64,000 bases of DNA from contig JAWRVZ010000214.1 in the NCBI GenBank assembly GCA_037043235.1, forward strand, positions 248,001 to 312,000. The letters are read 5' to 3'. The stretch is from Rhodeus uyekii. Its lineage: Eukaryota > Chordata > Actinopteri > Cypriniformes > Acheilognathidae. Of this stretch, positions 54,061 to 64,000 are shown piece after piece. The notes under the pieces are model-generated. The model saw nothing but the letters and a program-made list of their open reading frames with translations. It was not told the origin of the DNA and made no database searches. Within the stretch, counting starts at the first letter, position 1. The number at the start of each line of letters is the position of its first letter. Position numbers and translations under genes: made by a program.

Positions 54061-54318
54061 AAACTTCACTTGAATGAGAAGAGAGAGAAAAAGGAAGAGA
54101 TGGAGGGAGAAGAGAAAGAAAGAGGAGGTGCTACTCATATTACACACAGACAGTGTGTGACGTGTTTCTCTCGGTTCTCCTCCGTCACTTGGTTCAAATG
54201 TTGAATCCCTCTTCTCATCTCTGCGGTTCTCTCTCTCCCTCGCTTTCTCAGTGTAATTATATATTACACATTCGGCATATGATGATTATAGGACACGTAT
54301 GAATTCACAGTAAAACAG
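54061..54318 (+). promoter_or_regulatory. candidate promoter / non-coding first exon of a downstream gene
   Basis: A purine-rich (GAGA) block at 54079-54126 is followed by a CRE-like TGACGTG (54157-54163), pyrimidine-rich leader-like DNA and a strong donor AACAG|GTAAGA at 54318/54319. There is no ORF, so any exon would be 5' UTR. Entirely inferred. Confidence 0.2.
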
Positions 54319-54329
54319 GTAAGAAACAA

Positions 54330-57231
54330 ACTTTATTCAGTGTGTGTATATAATAGTGTATTAACGGCTGAGGACAGTTGCGGTGCGGATGCGGCATTTC
54401 AACCGGGCTTTTTACAGTAACTTATACATTCGGTTAGTATAACCTACTGTACACTCATATGAATGTGAATATACTGTACTAAGCTCTGCCTCAGTATGTT
54501 AGTGTGTTTTTAGCGTTTAAGAATTAGAGTTTTGTCAATATCTCGTTCCGCATGGAAGACAATAGTTTTCGTGATGTTCTCACTGCGCGTGCTCATTTCA
54601 ACTGCTGCCAAACAGTATCTTGTTTCTTTTCTTCTTCTTCTTCTTTTTTTTACATTAACTGATTAATTTGAAGTGCTTCAACTGCATTGTATACATATAC
54701 GTCACATAAAAGTTTTTTAGGTCAATAATAATTAATAATTATTGTTAATTACTTTTTAGTTACGTTACGTTTTGTTATTATCCGAATTCCTCATTGACAG
54801 ACGCTGTAAATATGACTTTAACAGGTCTGTGAATTGATAATACTATTATAACTTTTATCAGTAACATCAAAAATGAACGTTAAGCTGTATAATGCTTAGA
54901 TCTGATAATTTATTATGGTTTTATAGAATAGATGGACTGTACTCACTAGCAACAACTGTACTATAGTCATATTCAGGTTGGTGCATTGTTGTAAACGATT
55001 ATAATTACTATTTATAATTGACATTTGTTATAAAAATCATTGTCAGCTATTATCCTTACCATTGAAAATGCTTAAACTATTATATTATAAGCAAATAAGA
55101 GCTTTTTAATATACCATGATGCACTAAAAATGGCATTGACATTGTTTTACTGTATCTTGTGAGCTCATCCTCTGTATTTTCATTTATGCATTTGGCAGAC
55201 ACTTTTATCCAAAGCAACTTACAATTGCATTCAAGATGTACATTGACATTTTAATCAGTTCCTGCTTTCTCTGGGAATCGAACCCATGACCTTGGCATTG
55301 CAAGCGCCACGCTCTATTGCATAGAGGCATATATTACATTGTATTGTATGTATAGTCTTTAAATGTGTCATACCTGTTACAATGTCCATGGAATCTAAGA
55401 GCAGAATGAGGAACAGCATTTATTTGTTTTATGAAACGAAGCGTAACATAATAATATATTGCCTATCATTTACCTCCTGCGATGGTGTCATCCACTTCAG
55501 CTGTTTAAATCATTCAGGATCACGAATCGTTCTGCTCTCGTGAACTCTGTTAACTAAGACAAAGCAACGAGCATGTTTAAATATACGTCGCCCACTGGGC
55601 AGCTTCAAACACAGACACGCACACACCTTCTGGCAACAGGCTTTGGCACACACTGCACCAGCTGCGGTTTATACCAGCTGGAAACACATGTTTGTGCAGC
55701 ATGCATAATTTATAGTCTGCGCTATAAACAAAAATGCTGGGTTATAAAACATTGTACAACTTATGTGTCAGCCTATAGGAACATGTTGGATATATCCCAA
55801 AATTCCACCCTGGTTATCATTTAAACATTTTGTAAACCCCCTATGAATATTATAGTGAATCGCAGCATTGGCACAGAGCCTGGACTGTTATAAAGCAGGA
55901 TGTACTTGGGATGTCTTTGTAGTTCTACATCCTTTTTTTCCTCAAACACTCTTACAAACATGTTTTATTCTCACGTTTGAGTAAAACATGCACTATTATT
56001 GCCGTGTTCAGCGTTATGACGCTTTAGTGACTTTAAGGCTCATAAAGAAGTGTGATCAAATACATGACTCTAATTGGTTACAGACGGTGTTTGTCATGGG
56101 ACAGGCCAGCAGACTCGCTCTGAAATTGTAATATATTTGACACGTCTGATCTTAGATCTTTGACTCGTCACTTTGAATTCACTACAATTTATTCAGAATT
56201 TGAGGCCTTAAATCAGCTGTGTAAAATGGCTGAACTGCCACTTCAGAAGCATTTCTGTGCCAGCTTTGCAGCATTTTTTTGCAGAAAAACAGTACTTTTG
56301 GCTCTTTACAACTTTATTTCAACTTGAAAAGTACTTGTTACATTTTTCATTAATTATGCCAATTTGCTTGTTGAAAAATCAGAATCAGCCATGAAAAATC
56401 ACGATCAGATGTGTGATAAATTTGCCATATGTAACTGTGATTCAGTGCTAGAATGTTTCCAAATGAACGAGACTTTGGTCCATGTGTTTACATAACTGTC
56501 ATATGCATTTTTCACATGCTTGCATACTTTTGTTTTGATAGAGTTCAGTTGACCATCCTGATTCTACTAGCGTTACTCTGCTGTCCAAACAAGAACCTTG
56601 CCAGGTCTGATATCTGTAATTACCATTGCTCCTTTCTTGACCCGTTCTGGAACGACAGCACCAATTCAGAGTTTTGAAGTGGGAGTTTGGTTGGCAGCTT
56701 TGACATTGGACACGCTTCTCTGAAATTATGAAGCAAACGTCTGAGCAGAACCCAAACCCTCCACGGCTGGATGCAGGAATCAATGGTTTAATTAAAGCTT
56801 CATTATTTGTGTTGGTGGACTGCTTCACCAGAAACAAATCAAATTTAGCATGCTTTTCCCTCTCTGGCGTGCAGACATCTACCTGCGTTGGTTGGCGTGT
56901 CCGCGTTGACCTCTATGTGGCTTGGGTGCTGCTGGCGCACCGACCGCTCTGACCTCAGATCAGCAGGGATTTACTGTGTCCCCGTGGGTTCTGCTGACTT
57001 TTCGAGCGCTGCTACTGTGATACATTGAGTAGTGTGATTGATCATTGAAGGAAATAATCTCTATATATTATTTTAGGTGAATTAATAAATGGTAAAATTG
57101 TCCTTACTCTCTTTTGATACAAAGGTCAATACATTCATTTATTCAAACTATTCAGTTATTTATTACAATTAAATTGTATCAATAAGAGTGTTTTTGGTAA
57201 TACCGTGTTCCACTTCAGGTTGCTCATTAAG
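54330..57231. other. intergenic or intronic sequence, no gene seen
   Basis: Contains one SINE (55181-55316). ORFs here are short and lack codon bias. 56200-57000 is slightly GC-richer but without exon signals I trust. Confidence 0.45.
55181..55316 (-). repeat. tRNA-derived SINE, nearly full copy
   Basis: 'TTATGCATTTGGCAGACACT' through 'GGGAATCGAACCCATGACC' (B-box complement) to 'GCAAGCGCCACGCTCTA'. Confidence 0.9.
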
Positions 57232-57860
57232 TACCGTATTTTCCTGCATATAACCCGCGGGTTATACAAGACTTTACAAACCCCGCAGGGGTGCGGTTAT
57301 ATTAGGGTGCGGGTTATATCAAAAAAAAAATTCACACCTAATAATATTTCAACATATTTGTTACGTCCCTAAGCACGTAAGGTTTTTTTTTTTTGCAGTA
57401 TTTTCTTTCTGTTTTTCTTTCTTGTGAGGGTTGTTGTCTCTGGCGCTTGTACTATCACTCTGACAGCTGGTGCTGATAGGCTGTCTGACCTGTCAATCAT
57501 GCAAGAAGACGTGATTGGCTGTGCTGCCATGAGGGCGGGCTCTTCTCATCTCATCCGATGATCAACACCTGTAGAATCGCTTCTTAAAGGACGTGCTGCT
57601 GAACAACAGGAGAGACAAGAGAGGAGCTTTTTCTGACTTGTTTGTTTTCTTATTGTTTGAATTTCGCACACAGGCACTGTGTACTGAACCTGAACAGTTA
57701 TGGATAATGGACGTCATGCGAGCAACGTTCGAAATGTGAACTTACACAAAAGTTCATAAATCTATGGGTGCGGGTTATGCCAACGATTTATTACACAAAA
57801 CCCGCAGGCTATATGAGGGTGCAGAAAATACGGTACGGTTATATGCGGGAAAATACGGTA
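57232..57860 (+). mobile_element. DNA transposon with TACCGTATTTTCC ends, copy 2
   Basis: Left TACCGTATTTTCCTGCATAT, right (minus strand) TACCGTATTTTCCCGCATAT. The right end has the terminal motif duplicated (AAATACGGTA at 57825-57836 region and again at 57851-57860). Inverted relative to copy 1 at 44789-45370. No ORF. Confidence 0.85.
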
Positions 57861-57929
57861 CATATATTCATTTGGAATTTTTCATAGAATTTTTTTCATT
57901 TACATTTAAAGATTACTAAAAATGCACAT

Positions 57930-59000
57930 TCTTGCTTCAATGAGTTGTTGGCTCAAGAAACCCTCTGAGTGATTCAGTCTGATTTGTGAAGGAATAAATC
58001 TTGGTTCAGTGAGCCAGTGGGTTGATTCAAGAACAGCGATTCAGTGAAAAGTTTGGTTTGTGAGCAAATAATTTTTGGTTCAAATTGGTTAGTGGGTCGT
58101 TAATTGGAGACCTAAGTCAATTTTATTCATGCCCTTCCCTTCGTCACATTCACTCGGATGTATGTCATTGCTTACGTTGCGTGAGTGCCCACGACTGCCG
58201 GAACCCTTGCATTGGGTTTAAATGGAACGCCATAAGCCCTTGATATCTGGGAATCCGCTATGGAGCTGATTTATTATTTGATTTCTTAATTAAGTGCAGT
58301 CCGCTTTGACGTCACAATAGTGTTGTGTTGGATCTGCCTGAAGTGTACATACTGAGTAAATTTGCTCTCTCAATCAAAATCGAGGAGTTGAGGATCTGTC
58401 CAAATAAACTTTCCTTGTCCACTTGTCAAAGTTGAACGTACTTCAAATAGGGATTGGGATGGTAAATGATGGTGAATGGGATTCCTCCTAGGGGAAGTGC
58501 TTAGGGAGTTTGCTAGTGTATGTCTAAAAGTACAGTGAAATGCAGTCCTGGTCTGAATAATTCAGTCTGATTTGTAAATGAATCATTCTTGACTCAATGA
58601 GTCAGTGAGTTGTTAGCTTAAGAACTGCTCTTGTGCATCCTCGTTTCCTTTCCTTGTATCTTAGTTCCACCCCCTTTGGATGTGAGGGAAGGATACACCT
58701 GTGTATCCTTGCTCAGGACTCCTCAAGAAGCTTCATCACTTCTCGTTCCTCGCCTTCAGAGAATTCGAGAATTGAGATGCCCTTCAAGATGGCTGATTTC
58801 GATTGGTTTCTGGGTCACTGGCTGGAGAACGGATGAGCGAGGAAACAAAGAATCGTCAATCTGAGTATTGAGAAGCATCCAGTCTGAATTGTGAATGAAT
58901 AATTTTTAGCTCAGTGAGCCAGTGGGTTGTTGATTTGATTCAGGTGAATCATTTTGACTCATTTAGTGACCCAGTTTTTCATGAATCAGACATCTAGCAC
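57930..59000. repeat. degenerate repeats of a TTCAGTCTGATTTGT/GAGCCAGTG unit
   Basis: Three related segments, about 57945-58060, 58555-58625 and 58880-58990, share 'CAGTCTGATTTGT', 'CAGTGAGCCAGTGGGTTG' or close variants. They are separated by unrelated DNA. No gene. Confidence 0.5.
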
Positions 59001-61388
59001 ACAGAAGACCATTGTGAGTAATGTTTAAGGTGTATATTTTAGCATGAGTGTTCACTGGGAAGTAAACCAAGGATTTTGGCATCACTCACACCATGTTGAG
59101 CTTCAGGAATGTTAGCTTTTACACTAGCTGTGGCCACAAAGACCAACACAAAGGGAAAGTGTTGCTTTTCAGGATGTGATGATGGAGCACTTGGTGCCGA
59201 GGCCACATTTGAACCTTTTCAGGGTGTCATTTGAGGGCACAGGCGGGGATCTCCATCAGATGCCGGGCCTCGTGACCCGGGACTGCATCCATTAATTAGC
59301 ACCAGGCAGCGTGGGTAAAATGACATTCCTGCAGCAGAGGCTACTTACAGATTCAGAGAACAAGACGCAACCAGCAGAGTTTGGTGACTGACCGAAGGTT
59401 TTGACCTTCCTTATTCTAGATATTTAGTATCATTGGAAGAGTTAAATAAGACACACATCACATACTTATTTTATTAGTAGAGATTATAATATGTAAATGT
59501 ATTCCAAACTCCTCTCTGGCATATGGGTGCATATAACATTCCTGCTGTTTAGGAACAGAAATTGTTCCACGTTTTCATTAACAAAGTGTTTTCCTGCTAT
59601 TTAATTTCAAAACTGGTGAAATTAGTTTTTCTTATTTTTCTCCAGCATGCATTCCCCTGTGAAAAAGAAGTAAACTTTAGCATACTTTTAAAAAGATTAC
59701 TTAGGAAAAAGAATATACTTGAAAAGAATTTACTGAACGCTGTTTTCAGACACACATTTGTGTTATTGTATTATATTTCTAATTTATATTAAATGCAATT
59801 AGTTGAGAGCTTTTTTAACTTAATTGGGACTTAAGTACATTTTATATATATATGATATTCCATATAAATAAAAATAATGCATTATGTATTTAAATATATT
59901 TGGAATAATGACACATTTGTTAGCAATTAGCAATAGTTAGCAATTTAGTTAGCAATTAGCAATTTAGTTAGCAATTTAGTATATTTAAAATGAATTTACT
60001 AGAGTTAAGTTTAAAATAATGTGATTTTACATCGAAATATTGCACTACTTTAAAACAGATTTTTATTATGATTAAAGATTATTAAAATATTATAAGTAAA
60101 CCGTGTCATTATTGCATTTTTTTCCTATTTTTTATTCTTACAAAGTACACTTTTTACTGTTAAACAGTCATGAACATACTCTTTTTAAGCACACTTAAGT
60201 GAACTTTTATTTCATTAATAAAAAATATATCCAAGCTCGCACATTCAATTAATCTCATTTCTTTTCCACAAGGGTTTGGCTGTTTGAAATTTATATTTAT
60301 ACAAATTTTTTCCCCCGTTTCAAGCTGTTAGAATTCTCCGCTGTTGGCAATGTGGAATCACTTAACATATGGATTTTTATCAATATTTATTTACCAGAAA
60401 CATATCCGCTATGTCACTGTGTGCTATATTAATGATCTTTTCCAAGTCAAGAATCGTACTTTTTTTTTTTTTTTCCTAATGATTCCTTCTCCTTTTCTAT
60501 TATAGATAGTGATAATTTGCAAAGAGACAAATAGTCTGTTCCCTAACAGCTAGTGATGTCAGCCTGATGTCAACGAGCGGAATCCAAGACGATAACGTTC
60601 TTTCTCACTGTGTCAATTTACACAATCAGTATCAACACGGGTGCCAATATCTTGTGTTTACTACAGTAAACAATGATAGAAGTGCGTGCATTGTACCTTT
60701 CCGGTAACAAGCTGTTTTTTTTTTTCATGTGCATAATGTGTCAATTTGAGTCCATGTGTTGCGTTTTACATTCTTTGGACAACTTTGCCATCATAGTCTT
60801 TGTAATTTTATGATGGCACCCGTTACCTTCAGTGTATTGTTTGTATGGGCAAATTGTAGCTCTCCCAACACTGAGTAAACAACAAACAAACCTAAATATA
60901 GACACAATCTAATACTTATGACACAATCATGTATTTAATGGTGAAAAACAGCTATCGTTATGCTATCTATAGTGGTTATGAATAGTTAAATCTCTTGTGC
61001 ATGGCAGTAGATAATAGCCATTTTGTAGTTATTTTTTCCAGAATGGTCGTTGGCAACTGCTATTTAGGTATGACATCAAGGGCCTTATTTTGAACAGGCA
61101 GGTGTTTCATCTCAAGGAATAATTGGTTTTCCTCTGTTTTTCTCAGCAGAAACCACAGTAGAATGATGCACATGGCCCATAATCGTGTTTGTGCATCAAT
61201 GACCTTGTCTTTTAACAGCAAACGGTCCATAACAGGAACACGAGACATGTTCCAAACAAGCAAAAAACACTTAATTTACCACTGCAAGCCCTTTAACACG
61301 GATTAAAAGGTATTAGCAAAAGTTAAATCATCCTTACTGGATTTTAACTAACAGCTCCGCCCCATGATACCTATTTTCCAGCTTCAAA

Positions 61389-61392
<4 letters not shown>
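59001..61392. other. intergenic sequence, nothing recognised
   Basis: AT-rich. 59920-59985 has a short tandem of TTAGCAATTTAG units. Chance ORFs only. Confidence 0.5.
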
Positions 61393-61462
<70 letters not shown>

Positions 61463-61516
61463 GTATGTATATATATATACACATATACATATGTATTTTT
61501 GACATATGTATATATA
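61393..61516. repeat. (AT)n microsatellite with ATGT/ATAC variants
   Basis: Pure AT for about 60 bases then mixed TATG/TATAC units; the apparent Tyr-Ile-rich ORFs on the minus strand are products of this repeat. Confidence 0.95.
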
Positions 61517-61610
61517 TGCAAAACGCAAGGAATCTAATTGTTTTGATTTCATCCTTACTGCACATTGTTGCAAAATATAGTAAACCTTTGGCAATAGCTC
61601 TTTTTATATA

Positions 61611-62234
61611 CAGTAATAACTCGAGATACAAGCGTCTCTACGTGTATTCCAAGATACGAGCAAGCCTTCGAGCAGATTTTTGCTTTTAGATACGAGTACT
61701 TTTTGACGATGCGCGCCTTACTTATTTATAAAGAGAGACAGAAACAAATCTCCCTCAATAGGTATTCCGTTAAAAGGTCTACGTGAAAGTGAAGGTAGTC
61801 AGGTGAAAAAAGGGAAGAAAACAATAAAATAGAATAGAAAAGTAAAAAAAAAAAACGTAAGCTAAGTTTAGTTATGTTAATTTTGGTTTACGTAAGTTAT
61901 GTAGTGTTCGTGTAAGGAACGATATGAAATCAAGTGTCGATGTACAAACCACCTCTTCCCCCTCCACATATGCCGGTACTGTCTGTTTTCTGTCTGTAAA
62001 AACGTATAATTAAATCCACATTTTATTTGATATCACACAAATCCTTATACTGTATACATGTACTATAATTGTGTCTATACCAATAAATAAATAAATTCTT
62101 CTGTTTTTACGGATCTAGAATGAATTAATTTGTTTTCTATTATTTCTTATGGGAAAACATGATTCCAGATACGAGCAATTCGAGTTATGAGCTCCGCCTG
62201 GAACGGATTATGATCGTATCTCGAAGTATTACTG
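61611..62234. mobile_element. pogo/Tigger-like MITE
   Basis: 624 bp between TA at 61609-61610 and 62235-62236. Left CAGTAATAACTCGAGATACA, right (minus strand) CAGTAATACTTCGAGATACG. Related to 7375-8063. No transposase. Confidence 0.8.
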
Positions 62235-62239
62235 TATTT

Positions 62240-63090
62240 ATATGGCATCAGCATCACCAAATGAAGTTGAAAAAAATAATGACTGTTTTCACACAGGTTT
62301 TCAGAACCCATTTTTTGTCTGCCATTAGTTTTACGAACAGATTGTCCCATCCAAATTCTGATTTGACTGATCGAGATCTTCAATTTTGATAGCATCACAG
62401 TGTTTACAGTTTCCCAAAGGAATTTAACCAACATATCCCCCTTATAGCTTCAGTGTTAGGGGTGTGAATCAATTCGATTCACGATTCAGCAGAATAACAA
62501 ATAATGCACCATAATGAACAATGGACCATAATCCTTTGTTTTTCCCTGCTCAGTATATCATAGCTCTAGATGTTCATTTTGTTCATAAACAACATAAAAT
62601 GAATTTGAAAACATCTTTATGAGCAGAAACTCTTTGGTCGCTGTAATTGTTGCATAACGTTCCTCACCCCTAGTGACAGAGGGATTGTTGTGGCCACTGG
62701 CCGCAGCACGTGGTTGGCACGTATCTTGAAACATGCAGGACATGCAACGTAACATGCTGTTAGCTGCTGAAAGCAAACAGTTCATTTGAAGGAACAGAGA
62801 AAATGAGGGTAGGAAAATGGAAAGTGTCTGGCTATTAAAATCTCAGGCTATATTTGTCAGCATCATCAAGCTGGTTGGTATTTGAAGAAAAACAGTGGTG
62901 TTGAACTTTCAGAGTGCAAACAGGAAGTGACACGTGGTGCTATGACACATGTCAGCGCTGAAACCTGCTGACAGGAGATGCAAGAAAAGCTCACGTGGCT
63001 TTAATTCTTTCATATAAATGTTTATATTTTTATTCGTGATGTTTGCTAAAAATTACTGATGCACTATGATTTTTTTAAGCAATTACTACT
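62240..63090. other. intergenic sequence, nothing recognised
   Basis: No exon, RNA gene or clear repeat identified. Confidence 0.45.
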
Positions 63091-63094
63091 ATTA

Positions 63095-63450
63095 CAGTAA
63101 AGATGCATTAAATGAATCTTAAGTGACAGACTTTTTTGTGAAACGCAATAAACGCTGTTCTTTTGAACTTTCCAGTCATCAAAGAACTGGATGTCACGGT
63201 TTCCACAAAATAAGCAGCAAATCAGCATTTAGAATGATTTCTGAAGGATCATGGTTTATGAAAATTCATCTTTGCCATCACAGGAATGTTATATTTTAAA
63301 ATAAATTCAAATAGAAAACAGTTATTTTAAATTGTTTATATTACTTTTTTAAATCACAATATTACTGATTGTTTGTTTGTTTGTTTGCGCAAGAGACTTC
63401 TTTCAAAAACATTTAAAAAGATCCCAAACTTTTGAAAGTTGTACATAAAG
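63095..63450. repeat. dispersed AT-rich cypriniform repeat
   Basis: 'GATTTCTGAAGGATCATG', 'CAGCAAATCAGCATTTAGAA' and 'GACTTCTTTCAAAAACATTT' match the family at 30803-31195; a (TTTG)n short run lies at 63370-63387. Confidence 0.65.
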
Positions 63451-64000
63451 GGAACATTTCCAAAAATAAATAAAAATTGTCATCATTTACTCACCGTCTT
63501 ATCTTTTTAAACCTGTTTGACTTTTTTCCGTTAAACATAAAATACCTTTTTACCTTTTTTCTCTGCATTTTTTGTGCATATACTGTATTGAAATATTAAT
63601 TTTCTAAATGTCATCTTTTGTGTTCTGCAAAAGAAAGGAAATAATACAGGGTTGAAGCAACATGAGGATGAATAAATAAAGACAGAATTGTCCTATTTGG
63701 GGAAACTATCCATTTAAATATTAAAGTTTAGGCTACAGACATGAATGATACCTCAAATTGTGCAGTTTGTTGAAAGGGGTAGTGATTTCTAAGACTAAAT
63801 ACAACCTGGTAGATGATAAAACAGTTAAAAAAAATCCCACAGGAGGGACCCAAGCCACATCTAGACCTGGTGACCTCGAGTTGCTAGACTAGCAACTCAC
63901 TAAGAACCACTCAGAACATATTAGCAAATGCATAAGAGTCTTATTTATATGAGACAAACAAAACCGTCCCACTTTTCTCTCGAAAGCTTCTGTTGTGTAA

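Noticed and set aside
58631..58864. Two overlapping ORFs (77 and 67 codons)
   Set aside because: Both use the same segment in different frames, within a repeat-like, possibly inserted stretch; no codon bias or family match recognised.
61334..61631. Tyr/Ile-rich open frames of 86 codons on the minus strand
   Set aside because: They are translations of the (AT)n microsatellite.
1..64000. CRISPR arrays, operons, prophage or other prokaryotic systems
   Set aside because: No regularly spaced repeats with unique spacers, no prokaryotic gene density; spliced vertebrate gene structure throughout.

Overview
This window looks like nuclear DNA of a ray-finned fish, most likely a cypriniform (carp/zebrafish group). 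It is AT-rich, its coding sequence is split into short exons with GT/AG boundaries, and it is dense in repeats typical of fish of that group: tRNA-derived SINEs containing a 'TTTGGCAGACGCTTTTATCC' type block, Tc1-like and pogo-like DNA transposons with TA target duplications, hAT-like elements with 8-bp target duplications, and dinucleotide microsatellites. I see no bacterial genes, no CRISPR array and no viral genes.

One protein-coding gene can be supported, on the + strand from about 15.6 kb to 51.4 kb. It is a Rho guanine-nucleotide exchange factor recognised as ARHGEF17 (TEM4). I placed 20 coding exons (15994-16179, then 27223-27300 through to the stop at 49065). All junctions are GT/AG, every junction phase matches, and the joined frame is 1033 codons plus a stop. 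The order is: short N-terminus, DH domain (exons 2-6), PH-like domain (exons 7-11), acidic Ser-rich linker (exons 13-14), and a C-terminal WD40-like beta-propeller (exons 12 and 14-20), ending in the motif LLLWRV. The very large first exon that encodes the roughly 1000-residue N-terminal half in mammals is not in this window. Either it lies further upstream, or the 15.5-16.2 kb region is an alternative promoter and first exon for a short isoform.

Layout: 1-15.5 kb is intergenic or upstream intronic DNA with hAT, pogo-like and Tc1-like elements. 15.5-16.2 kb is the candidate promoter and first coding exon. 16.2-27.2 kb is a long intron with a hAT element (20.0-20.36 kb) and a decayed pogo/Tigger-like transposon (25.5-26.7 kb). 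27.2-49.1 kb holds the remaining 19 exons, with SINEs and MITEs in the larger introns. 49.1-51.4 kb is the 3' UTR with two candidate poly(A) signals. 51.4-64 kb is intergenic, with more repeats and one weak candidate promoter/non-coding exon near 54.1-54.3 kb.

The observations most worth checking are the possible short isoform promoter (an X-box-like motif plus three CCAAT boxes), a perfect RFX X-box palindrome inside the DH-region intron, the exon-12 splice acceptor embedded in a degenerate minisatellite that was itself split by a Tc1-like MITE, and a pogo-like remnant that keeps a PCNA-binding-like C-terminal motif. I did not find convincing evidence of an entirely new biological system.
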